From Polyangia bacterium (lineage in GTDB: Bacteria; Myxococcota_A; Polyangia; Polyangiales; Sandaracinaceae), in the NCBI GenBank assembly GCA_030426845.1, contig JAUHXR010000067.1, positions 1 to 32,862 of the forward strand: a stretch of DNA of 32,862 nucleotides, read 5' to 3'. The notes beneath the pieces are model-generated. The model saw nothing but the letters and a program-made list of their open reading frames with translations. It ran no database searches and was not told the DNA's origin. Shown here one piece after another: positions 25,900 through 32,862 of the stretch. A program made the translations under genes and the position numbers. Within the stretch, counting starts at the first letter, position 1; each line of letters begins with the position of its first letter.

Positions 25900-28242
25900 T
25901 CAGGCGCGGCGCTCGGGCCGCAGGCGGGCCGCGTGGAGGAACTCGCCGAGCTTCTCCGCGACGTAGGCGAGCAGGTTCGCGTCGGCCCGGCTGAACTGGG
26001 CCTGCTGCTGGCGGTTGAGGCACTGCAGCATGCCGAGGAGCCGGCCCTGGTGGCTGATGGCCATGAACGCCATCGTGCCCACGTGCATCCCGGGCCGACC
26101 GTCGGTCGCCGCGTCGTAGCGGGGATCGGCGTCGACGTCCTCGATCAGCAGCGCCCGGTCCGGCGCCAGCGCGGCCGCGCCGATCAAGCCGGAGAGCCGC
26201 GGGACGCCGACCCCCTTGCGGCCGTCGCCACCCGGTCCCGTGAGGGCGACGAAGCGCAGCTCGTCGGTGTTGATGTCGTAGAGGCAGGCGCTGTACGCCT
26301 CGGCCGGGACGAGCTCCGAGAGGAGCCGCACCACGAACTCGAGCCCCTCGACCGGGGTGGTGAGGAAGAAGAGGTCCTGGAGCGCCTCGAACGCGTCGAC
26401 GAGGACCTCGTCGGTCTTACGCCGCTCACGAGGCGCCGCCGCGGGCGGGGGCAACGAGTCGACCACGTCGTCGCTGATCGTGAGCTCCAGCTCCTCGGAC
26501 GCCGGTGACGACACGGTGGACCCGGCCGACGGGGCGGGCTCGGCGGGCGCCGGGGGCGGCGGCGCGCTCGCCGCTCCGGGGGAGGTCCGCGCGCTCGGGG
26601 CCTCGCTCGCGGGCGGCGTCGAGGTCGCGGCCGGGGGCATGGACGTCGGCGGGTTGGACGGAGTCGCCGGCGGCTGCGACGGACGGGGCCGGCCGATCTG
26701 CGGCTCGCCGCGCCAGTCTTTCCACTGCAAGGTGAGGATCGGCGGTCGGCTCGGGCGGCCCTCCCAGCGGTGGTCGAACACCGCCATGTTCACGAGCTTG
26801 CCCTTCGGGCGCCCCTCGAGATCGGCGCGCAGCTCCTCGAAACGAGACGCGAGGATCGCCTCCGCGAGCGCCTCGCTGGTCCCCTCGGCGACCACGTAGG
26901 TGCGCTCCCGGTAGGTGAGCGGCGAGTCCTTGCTCGGCTCGTCGTCGCGCTGATGCAGCAGCTCCCACGTCGGGGCCGAGTCCGGCATGGTGAGGCGCGA
27001 CGCGTCCACCTCGGGGTCGGCCTGGGTGACCTCCTCGGCCGCCGTCCGTTGCTCGGTCGGCTCGGCGCCGGGGGACTCGGCCGACTTCTCTGCCGACTTC
27101 TCCGCCGACTCCGCCGACTTCTCCGCCGACTCCTCGGCCGGAGGGGCCAGCCCCAACGCGCGCGCGTCGTAGGCGATCGTCCGCGCCGGGGCCTTCTTGC
27201 GCGGGCGCTCGGACGCGGGCGCCGGCTCGTCCGCCGCCGCCGGCGGCGCACCGAGCTTCAGGTCGTTGGCGTTGTAGGCGATCGTGCGCTTGGTCGCGCC
27301 GGCGCTCGAACGCTCGGCGGCAGCGGGTCGGTTCGTGGCCGGGTTCGCGTTCGGGTCCGGGAGGGCGAGCCCGAGCTCCCGCGCGTCGAACGCGATCGTC
27401 TTCTTGGCGGAGTCCGCGCTCTCGACCGCGCTCGCGTTCGCCGGGGCGGCCGCCTCGGCCGGGGGCGCGAGGTTCAGGTCGTTGACGTTGTAGGCGACGG
27501 TCCGCTTGGGGCCGGACTTGCCCGCGGAGGCGGCGGGGGCTGCCCTGGGCGCGGTGCTCGTGGGCGCGGTGCTCGTGGGCGCGGTGCTCGCTGAGGTCGA
27601 CGGGGGCGCCGCGGAGGCTGGTGCCCCGGCGGTCGGGCTGGTGGACGGCGCCGCGGGCGGCGTGAGGTTCAGGTCCTTGGCGTTGTAGGCGATGGTCCGC
27701 TTGGCGGCAGGCGGGCTCGCCCCCGGCGGCGGATCGCTCGGCTTCGGGACCCGGACGCTCGGGGTCTTCTTGTCGTCCTTCGGGGCCTCCGACTGTGCCT
27801 TCGACTGTGCCTTCGACTGTGCCTTCGACTGTGCCTTCGACTGTGCCTTCGACTGTGCCCTCGACGGTGCGGAGCTCGTCGTGGACGCCGTGCTCTCGGG
27901 AGCGGCGCGGGGCACCTCCTCCGACGGGACGCGGGGGCCCCGCGGGGGCTGCTTCGCCTTGAGGCTGGTGGTCTCGTCGGGCGCGAGGACGTAGGTGCGC
28001 CGCTTCATCGGGTCGTGCACCGTGACCGTGCCGTCGTTCGCGACCTGCACGCTCCCGCCGGGCGGAACGCCGCCCGCCTCGCCGATCACCTCGCGGGCCC
28101 GCTTGAGGGCGGTCATCCAGTTGCCGGCGTCGACGCTGGCCTCCGAGATCGGGACCGAGCCTCCGATCTCCGTGACCACGAGTCTCCAGCTCTTCGACGC
28201 CAAGCCAACCGCCCTTCGAACAGCGCGAGGAGATGAAGCCAC
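25900..28242 (-). CDS. GAF-domain protein with repeated (K/R)T(I/V)A(Y/F) motifs
   Basis: This encodes 780 aa from a GTG at 28242; a TTG at 28203 (LASKSWRLVV) is a possible shorter start. Residues about 18-88 are a small N-terminal domain (WRLVVTEIGGSVPISEA, VQVANDGTVTVHDP, RRTYVLAP). Residues about 100-400 are disordered. They hold a QSKA tetrapeptide tandem (about 130-153), STAPT and EKSAES repeats, and five copies of a motif of type KRTIAYNAKDLNL at about 181, 246, 280, 318 and 353. A Pro-rich linker follows. The last about 155 residues are a GAF domain (FVVRLLSELVPAEAYSACLYD, GVPRLSGLIGAAA, GTMAFMAISHQGRLLGMLQCLNR), a small-ligand sensor fold. No output domain is present, so it may work as an adaptor or scaffold. 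Its ligand is unknown. Confidence 0.83.
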   Translation of the reverse strand: MASSPRAVRRAVGLASKSWRLVVTEIGGSVPISEASVDAGNWMTALKRAREVIGEAGGVPPGGSVQVANDGTVTVHDPMKRRTYVLAPDETTSLKAKQPPRGPRVPSEEVPRAAPESTASTTSSAPSRAQSKAQSKAQSKAQSKAQSKAQSEAPKDDKKTPSVRVPKPSDPPPGASPPAAKRTIAYNAKDLNLTPPAAPSTSPTAGAPASAAPPSTSASTAPTSTAPTSTAPRAAPAASAGKSGPKRTVAYNVNDLNLAPPAEAAAPANASAVESADSAKKTIAFDARELGLALPDPNANPATNRPAAAERSSAGATKRTIAYNANDLKLGAPPAAADEPAPASERPRKKAPARTIAYDARALGLAPPAEESAEKSAESAEKSAEKSAESPGAEPTEQRTAAEEVTQADPEVDASRLTMPDSAPTWELLHQRDDEPSKDSPLTYRERTYVVAEGTSEALAEAILASRFEELRADLEGRPKGKLVNMAVFDHRWEGRPSRPPILTLQWKDWRGEPQIGRPRPSQPPATPSNPPTSMPPAATSTPPASEAPSARTSPGAASAPPPPAPAEPAPSAGSTVSSPASEELELTISDDVVDSLPPPAAAPRERRKTDEVLVDAFEALQDLFFLTTPVEGLEFVVRLLSELVPAEAYSACLYDINTDELRFVALTGPGGDGRKGVGVPRLSGLIGAAALAPDRALLIEDVDADPRYDAATDGRPGMHVGTMAFMAISHQGRLLGMLQCLNRQQQAQFSRADANLLAYVAEKLGEFLHAARLRPERRA
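27791..27862. repeat. 12-bp tandem repeat inside the GAF-protein gene
   Basis: Six adjacent copies of GACTGTGCCTTC are present, the last with one change (GACTGTGCCCTC). On the minus strand they encode (QSKA)5-QSEA. The unit length keeps the frame, so copy number can change without breaking the gene. Confidence 0.92.
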
Positions 28243-28285
28243 GCGGCCCCGGTCGGGTCAAGCAAAGCCGAATGAGTGTGCGGCG

Positions 28286-28314
28286 TTGCGTCGGTTGGAG
28301 GTGGACGCTAGAGC
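28286..28314 (+). promoter_or_regulatory. Promoter of the regulator-pdxA-uvrA operon
   Basis: TTGCGT (28286-28291), a 17-bp spacer and TAGAGC (28309-28314) are followed by 6 nt and then the GTG at 28321. This implies a leaderless transcript. It lies in the 78-bp divergent gap with the GAF gene. Confidence 0.5.
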
Positions 28315-28320
28315 GCGCGG

Positions 28321-28998
28321 GTGTGGATCCTGATCGTCGGCTCGCCGCAGACGGTCGAGCGACCCGAGGGGGGCGCCGAGGCGCTGCGCCAGCTCGGTTG
28401 CCGCGTGCGCACGAGCGACCTCTGGGACCGGCTCGACCACCCCGAGCTCGCCGCCGACCCGCCTGGCGCGGTCCTGATCGAGGCGGTGGACGAGGTGGAC
28501 GCGGGCCGCGCCGCGATGGTCCGGCTGCGGGCCGTCCCCGCGCTCAGCGACGTGCCTGTCCTGCTGGCGGTCACCGTCAACGCCATTCAGCGGATCCAAC
28601 CCCAGGACGCGTTCGACGACATCGTGCTCGTCCCCTACGTCCCGGTGGAGCTCTACGTCCGCATCCGGCGGGCGGAGTGGGGCCGGAGCGAGTTCGAGAG
28701 CCCGGAGCGGATCAAGGTCGGCAAGGTGGTGATCGACGTGGCGGGGCACGAGGCCTGGGTCGACGGCCGCGCCGTGGTGCTGACCCAGCAGGAGTTCGCG
28801 CTGCTGCGGTTCCTCTCGAGCCACCGCGGCCGGGTGTTCAGCCGCCAGCAGCTCCTCGACCGGGTCTGGGGAGTCGACTACTACGGCGGCAGCCGCACGG
28901 TGGACATCCACGTGCGGCGGCTGCGCATGAAGCTCGGGACCGACAAGGTGCCGCTCCGCACGGTGCGCGGGGTCGGCTACAAGATGGACGCCCCGTGA
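28321..28998 (+). CDS. OmpR/PhoB-type regulator with degenerate receiver
   Basis: This encodes 225 aa. Residues about 130-222 are an intact winged-helix DNA-binding domain of the OmpR class (VVLTQQEFALLRFLSSHRG, SRQQLLDRVWG, RTVDIHVRRLRMKLG, TVRGVGYKM). Residues 1-110 have the receiver fold, but its key residues are changed: the N-terminal acidic pair is replaced by Gly-Ser (IVGSPQ), the phospho-acceptor Asp by Glu54 (VLIEAVDE), and the conserved Lys is missing (VPYVP). Thr85 is kept. It is therefore unlikely to be switched by a histidine kinase, and none is encoded nearby. Its stop overlaps the pdxA start (GTGA), so it is co-translated with pdxA and uvrA. Confidence 0.88.
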   Translation: MWILIVGSPQTVERPEGGAEALRQLGCRVRTSDLWDRLDHPELAADPPGAVLIEAVDEVDAGRAAMVRLRAVPALSDVPVLLAVTVNAIQRIQPQDAFDDIVLVPYVPVELYVRIRRAEWGRSEFESPERIKVGKVVIDVAGHEAWVDGRAVVLTQQEFALLRFLSSHRGRVFSRQQLLDRVWGVDYYGGSRTVDIHVRRLRMKLGTDKVPLRTVRGVGYKMDAP

Positions 28999-29906
28999 CC
29001 TCGCTGCTCCTGTCCGTAGGGGACCCGGCGGGGGTGGGGCCCGAGATCGCGGTCGCCGCGGCCCGGGCGCTCGGCGGGGCGCGCGACGTCGTGCTCTTCG
29101 GGGACGCGCGCCGGCTGGGGCCGGCGGTGGCCGGGCTCGCCGGGGTCGAGGTGGTGGACTGCGGGGCGGTCCCGGACGAGGTCGCGCGCGCGTCCCGGCC
29201 CACCGCGGCGGGCGGCGAGGCGCAGCTCCGGGCGCTGGACGCGGCGTCGGCGGCGGCGGCGCGAGGGGAGGGGGCGCTCGTGACCGGTCCGACGAGCAAG
29301 GCCGCGGCCGAGCTCGCGGGGGTTGCGTTCACCGGGCAGACCGAGCACCTCGCCCGGGGCGCGGGCCTTGCCGCCGACGCGGTCACGATGATGTTCCTCG
29401 GGCCGCGCCTCAAGGTCGCCCTCGCGACGACCCACGTCGCCGTCCGCGACCTCACGGCCGCGGTGCAGCGCGGGCGCGTGGAGCGCGCGATCGACCACCT
29501 CGCGGAGGCGCTGGCCGCGCTCTCGATCCCGCGGCCCCGCCTCGCGGTCACGGGTCTCAACCCCCACGCGTCCGAGGGGGGCCTGTTCGGCGACGAGGAG
29601 GCGCGCGCGATCGCGCCGGCGATCGAGGCGCGCGCGTCGCGTCACGACCTCGTCGGGCCGGTGGGCGCCGAGACCGCGTTTCGCTGGGCGAGCGCGGGGG
29701 AGGTCGCGGGGGTGGTCGCGATGTTCCACGACCAGGCGACGATCGCGAGCAAGCTCCTCGACTGGGGAGAGGCCGTCAACGTGACGTGGGGGCTCCCTTT
29801 CGTCCGCGTCAGCGTGGACCACGGGGTGGCCTACGACGCGGTGGGGCGCGCCGACCCGCGCGGGATGATCGCGGCGATGCGCCTCGCGGTGGAGCTGACC
29901 CGGTGA
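28995..29906 (+). CDS. pdxA: 4-hydroxythreonine-4-phosphate dehydrogenase (pyridoxal phosphate biosynthesis)
   Basis: This encodes 303 aa. PdxA oxidises 4-phosphohydroxy-L-threonine with NAD+ in the DXP-dependent vitamin B6 pathway. Diagnostic motifs are LLLSVGDPAGVGPEIAV at the start, VTGPTSKAAAEL, FTGQTEHLA, LKVALATTHVAVRDL with the metal/substrate His, GLNPHASEGGLFG, and AMFHDQATIASKLL near the end. The last differs slightly from the usual YHDQGL-P-K. The protein is a little shorter than E. coli PdxA (329 aa), with a compact N-terminal region. The GTG start overlaps the regulator gene and the stop overlaps uvrA, both as GTGA. No other pdx gene is in the window. Confidence 0.94.
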   Translation: MTSLLLSVGDPAGVGPEIAVAAARALGGARDVVLFGDARRLGPAVAGLAGVEVVDCGAVPDEVARASRPTAAGGEAQLRALDAASAAAARGEGALVTGPTSKAAAELAGVAFTGQTEHLARGAGLAADAVTMMFLGPRLKVALATTHVAVRDLTAAVQRGRVERAIDHLAEALAALSIPRPRLAVTGLNPHASEGGLFGDEEARAIAPAIEARASRHDLVGPVGAETAFRWASAGEVAGVVAMFHDQATIASKLLDWGEAVNVTWGLPFVRVSVDHGVAYDAVGRADPRGMIAAMRLAVELTR

Positions 29907-32704
29907 GCCGCCGCCTGACGGTGCGGGGCGCGCGGCAGCACAACCTCCGCGCGGTCGACGTCGATCTGCCCCGGGACGCGCTCACCGTGATCACCGGCCC
30001 GAGCGGCTCCGGCAAGTCTTCGCTCGCGTTCGACACGATCTACGCCGAGGGCCAGCGCCGCTACGTCGAGAGCCTCAGCACCTACGCGCGCCAGTTCCTC
30101 GACCAGCTCCCCAAGCCCGACGTCGACCTCATCGAAGGCCTCTCGCCCTCCATCGCGATCCAGCAAGGGACGGTGTCGCGCAACCCGCGCTCCACGGTCG
30201 GGACGGTCACCGAGATCTACGACTACCTCCGCGTGCTCATGGCGCGGGTGGGGGAGCCGCACTGCCCGACCTGCGACCGGCCGATCCGCGCGTACACCGT
30301 CCCGCAGATGGTGGCCCGCGTGTTCGCGCTGGGCGAGGGCGCGCGCGTGATGATCCACGCTCCGCTCGGCCGCGACGAGGTCGGCGACCTCGGCTCGCGG
30401 CTGGAGGAGCTGCGCCGCGACGGCTACGTCCGGGTGGTCCTCGACGGCGAGACGCGGGAGCTTGCCGACCTCGAGGCGCCTGATCCGAGCGTCCCCCACG
30501 ACCTCGAGGTCCAGGTCGACCGGCTGGTGGTTCGGGACCGGGCGCGGCCGCGGCTCGGCGAGTCGCTCGAGCTCGCGACGCGGCTCGCAGGCGGCGCGGT
30601 CCGGGTGGTCGTCCAGGGCGCCGAGGACCTCGTGATGCAGGAGGGCCTCGCGTGCCCGGAGCACGGGCCGGTCCTCGAGTCCCTGAGCCCGCAGACCTTC
30701 TCCTTCAACAGCCCCCACGGCGCGTGCCCCGGCTGCGACGGGCTCGGGGAGCAGACGCGCTTCGACCCGGACCGCGTCGTGCCCGACCCGGACCTGTCGA
30801 TCGCGGACGGCGCGATCGCGCCCTGGGGCAAGCCCGGCGCGCCCTACCACCGCGCGATGAGCCGGCAGCTCGAGTCCGCGCTCACGGGCAAGCTCGCGGT
30901 GAAGCTGGACACGCCCTGGAAGCGCCTGCGCAAGGCCGCGCGCGCCCGCGTGCTCGACGGAGAGGGCGCGTGGGAGGGGGTGCTCCCGATCCTCGAGCGA
31001 CGGGCGAAGGACCATCACCAGCGGCGCCTCGAGCAAGGGAGCGACGCGGAGGCGGCCGGCTACCTCGAGGAAGAGCTGGAGCGCTACGCGGTCCGCCAGA
31101 CCTGCGCGGTCTGTGGCGGCGCGAGGCTCCGGCCCGAGGCGCTCGCGGTGCGGCTCGGCGCGCACAACATCGACGCGCTGACGCGGATGTCGATCCGCGA
31201 GGCGACGGAGGCGTTCGGCGCGGTCGCGCTCGAGGGGGCGCGGCTGGAGATCGGCGCGCGCCTGCTCCGCGAGGTGCGGTCGCGGCTCGCGTTCCTCGAC
31301 GACGTGGGCCTCGGCTACCTGAGCCTCGATCGCCGCGCGCGCACCCTGAGCGGCGGGGAGGCGCAGCGCATCCGGCTCGCGACCCAGATCGGCGCCGCGC
31401 TCGTCGGGGTGCTCTACGTGCTCGACGAGCCGTCGATCGGCCTGCACGCGCGCGACAACGAGCGCCTGCTCGGGACGCTGCTGCGGCTCCGCGACGCGGG
31501 CAACACGGTGGTCGTGGTCGAGCACGACCCGGCGACCTGGCGGGCCGCCGATCACCTCGTCGACATGGGCCCGGGCGCGGGGCGCCTCGGCGGGCAGGTC
31601 GTCGCGGCCGGGACGCCCCAGGAGGTCGCCCAGGTCGAGGCCTCGAGCACCGGCCGCTACCTCGCGGGGCAGCGGCCGAGCCTCGCCGGGCGTCGGCGGC
31701 GGGAGCCCTCGGGGTGGCTCACGGTCGCGGACGCCCGCACCCACAACCTCCGCGGCGTGACCGCCCGCGTGCCGCTCGGCGCGCTCACCTGCGTCAGCGG
31801 GGTGAGCGGGAGCGGCAAGTCCTCCCTCGTGTCGGACACCCTGCTCCCGCTCGCGCGGGCCGCGCTCCACCGCGCGAAGGTCGGCGACGTCGCCGGGCGC
31901 CTCGAGGGGCTCGAGGCCCTCGACAAGGTGGTGTCCATCGATCAGGCGCCCATCGGGCGGACCCCGCGCAGCAACCCCGCGACCTACTCGGGGCTGTTCA
32001 CCACGCTGCGCGAGCTGTTCGCCTCGCTGCCCGAGGCGCGCGCCCGCGGCTACTCGGCCGGGCGCTTCAGCTTCAACGTCAAGGGCGGGCGCTGCGAGGT
32101 CTGCAAGGGCGACGGGGTGCTCCGCGTCTCGATGCACTTCCTCCCCGACGTCTTCGTGACCTGCGAGGAGTGCGCGGGGCGCCGCTACGAGGCCGAGACG
32201 CTCGCGATCCGCTACCGCGGCCTGTCGATCGCCGACGTCCTCGACCTCACGATCGAGGAGGCGCTCGAGCTGCTGTCGGCGATCCCGAAGCTCCAGATCG
32301 GCCTCAAGGCGCTCACCTCGGTCGGCCTCGGCTACGTCTCGCTCGGGCAGTCGGCGACCACGCTGAGCGGCGGCGAGGCCCAGCGGCTCAAGCTCGCCAA
32401 GGAGCTCGCGCGGCGCGACACCGGCCAGACCCTCTACGTCCTCGACGAGCCCACGACGGGCCTGCACTACACCGACGTCGTCGTGCTGATGGACGCGCTC
32501 GAGACCCTCGTCGACCAGGGCAACACGGTGCTCGTCGTGGAGCACGACCTCGACGTGCTCGCGCGGGCCGACCACGTGATCGATCTCGGCCCCGAGGGGG
32601 GCGACGGAGGCGGCGAGATCGTCGCGGCGGGGACCCCGGAGGAGGTCGCGGCGGAGCCCCGCTCGCACACCGGCCGCTACCTCGCGTCGCGGCTGGGTTG
32701 CTGA
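29903..32704 (+). CDS. uvrA: Excinuclease ABC subunit A
   Basis: This encodes 933 aa, a normal UvrA length. UvrA is the DNA-damage sensor of nucleotide excision repair; it dimerises, loads UvrB and hydrolyses ATP. Visible features are Walker A GPSGSGKSSLAFDTIYAEGQ, the YVESLSTYARQFLDQ helix, the UvrB-binding region, a first zinc module with Cys251, His254 (CPEH), Cys275 and Cys278, the signature LSGGEAQRIRLATQIG and LDEPSIGLH. In the second half are GVSGSGKSSL, the second zinc module (CEVCKGDG...CEEC), and LSGGEAQRLKLAKEL with LDEPTTGLH. The GTG start overlaps the pdxA stop. The last seven codons and the stop lie within a perfect 32-bp tandem duplication. Confidence 0.97.
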   Translation: MSRRLTVRGARQHNLRAVDVDLPRDALTVITGPSGSGKSSLAFDTIYAEGQRRYVESLSTYARQFLDQLPKPDVDLIEGLSPSIAIQQGTVSRNPRSTVGTVTEIYDYLRVLMARVGEPHCPTCDRPIRAYTVPQMVARVFALGEGARVMIHAPLGRDEVGDLGSRLEELRRDGYVRVVLDGETRELADLEAPDPSVPHDLEVQVDRLVVRDRARPRLGESLELATRLAGGAVRVVVQGAEDLVMQEGLACPEHGPVLESLSPQTFSFNSPHGACPGCDGLGEQTRFDPDRVVPDPDLSIADGAIAPWGKPGAPYHRAMSRQLESALTGKLAVKLDTPWKRLRKAARARVLDGEGAWEGVLPILERRAKDHHQRRLEQGSDAEAAGYLEEELERYAVRQTCAVCGGARLRPEALAVRLGAHNIDALTRMSIREATEAFGAVALEGARLEIGARLLREVRSRLAFLDDVGLGYLSLDRRARTLSGGEAQRIRLATQIGAALVGVLYVLDEPSIGLHARDNERLLGTLLRLRDAGNTVVVVEHDPATWRAADHLVDMGPGAGRLGGQVVAAGTPQEVAQVEASSTGRYLAGQRPSLAGRRRREPSGWLTVADARTHNLRGVTARVPLGALTCVSGVSGSGKSSLVSDTLLPLARAALHRAKVGDVAGRLEGLEALDKVVSIDQAPIGRTPRSNPATYSGLFTTLRELFASLPEARARGYSAGRFSFNVKGGRCEVCKGDGVLRVSMHFLPDVFVTCEECAGRRYEAETLAIRYRGLSIADVLDLTIEEALELLSAIPKLQIGLKALTSVGLGYVSLGQSATTLSGGEAQRLKLAKELARRDTGQTLYVLDEPTTGLHYTDVVVLMDALETLVDQGNTVLVVEHDLDVLARADHVIDLGPEGGDGGGEIVAAGTPEEVAAEPRSHTGRYLASRLGC

Positions 32705-32744
32705 TCGGCTAGCTCGCGTCGCGGCTGGGTTGCTGATCGGCTAG
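32681..32744 (+). repeat. Perfect 32-bp tandem duplication at the uvrA 3' end
   Basis: Bases 32681-32712 and 32713-32744 are identical. The unit starts CTCGCGTCGCGGCTGG and ends GATCGGCTAG. The first copy holds the last seven uvrA codons, the TGA and 8 more bases; the second copy lies after the stop. Confidence 0.95.
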
Positions 32745-32754
32745 AGCACCGATC
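32735..32754 (+). terminator. Possible uvrA terminator hairpin
   Basis: GATCGG (32735-32740) and CCGATC (32749-32754) pair around the loop CTAGAGCA, followed by GGTTTGG. The stem is short and the T-run is poor. It uses the end of the second 32-bp repeat copy. Confidence 0.3.
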
Positions 32755-32862
32755 GGTTTGGAGAGTCGAGAAAGCTCGGAGCGCGACGGCCGTTCGGCGT
32801 GGTCAGACGTGACGAGGCGATGCTCAGGCATCGTCGAGGAGCGGCTGGCCGCGCCGGACGGC

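Noticed and set aside
28321-28998. A two-component system with a nearby kinase.
   Set aside because: No histidine kinase domain is encoded in the window and the receiver lacks its phosphorylation residues. The GAF protein has no kinase domain.
32824-32862. Possible C-terminal end of a minus-strand gene (13 codons including a TGA, product ...QPLLDDA).
   Set aside because: It is too short to support; only the window edge is visible and no motif can be read. 32755-32823 shows no other feature.

Overview
The window is very GC-rich coding DNA. Long antisense open frames, GTG starts and strong G/C third-position bias are everywhere. It looks like a chromosomal segment of a myxobacterium-type organism (Myxococcota, perhaps a Polyangiales/Sandaracinaceae-like lineage). 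This is inferred from the many small lipoproteins with proline/glycine-rich linkers, the Cys-rich lipoprotein, the VCBS/FG-GAP lipoprotein with an Asp/Gly-rich linker, and the GAF-domain protein with a long disordered middle. No phage, IS element, integrase or CRISPR array is visible.

Layout. 1-1094 (minus): the start of a Gly/Pro-rich protein and a PPC-type lipoprotein. 1141-6363 (plus): an M1 aminopeptidase lipoprotein, a YtxH-like small membrane protein and the ABC-F factor EttA. 6429-10244 (minus): a peptide-type ABC importer operon (DppC-like permease, solute-binding protein, DppB-like permease) with overlapping genes and no ATPase gene. 10347-10448: a short GC-rich tandem repeat. 10467-10751 (minus): a Cys-rich lipoprotein. 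11065-12211 (plus): a MerR-like regulator followed by a stand-alone sigma-region-4-like protein with a Cys/His motif. 12233-17187 (minus): an acidic hypothetical protein, an FG-GAP lipoprotein, a fumarylacetoacetase-family enzyme and an FGE-like lipoprotein. 17296-17680 (plus): RNase P RNA, recognised by its conserved core and an 11-bp P1 helix. 17839-18510 (minus): a hypothetical protein.

The most interesting block is 18593-21678 (plus): a YbjN-like protein, an exported protein that looks like an outer-membrane beta-barrel, and a 13-heme c-type cytochrome. The genes abut or overlap (TGA|GTG, then GTGA). This resembles the porin-cytochrome conduits that carry electrons across the outer membrane, although no homology to MtrAB/Omb families can be shown by eye. 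After a convergent glycosyltransferase comes a second redox group on the plus strand (23192-25820): an 84-aa protein, a mono-heme-like lipoprotein with an unusual CX4CH motif and an apparent CTG start, a DsbA-like thiol oxidoreductase with an extra Cys-rich N-terminal domain, and a TlpA/ResA-like thioredoxin. The thiol enzymes could serve heme attachment to the cytochromes nearby; that link is inference.

The right end holds a GAF protein with five copies of a (K/R)T(I/V)A(Y/F) motif (minus). It is followed by a tightly overlapping plus-strand operon: an OmpR-type regulator with a degenerate receiver (Glu at the phospho-Asp position), pdxA and uvrA. The 3' end of uvrA, including its stop codon, is duplicated as a perfect 32-bp tandem repeat.

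A recurring regulatory theme is a TAG-type -10 hexamer only 5-8 nt before the start codon at many genes, suggesting frequent leaderless transcription.
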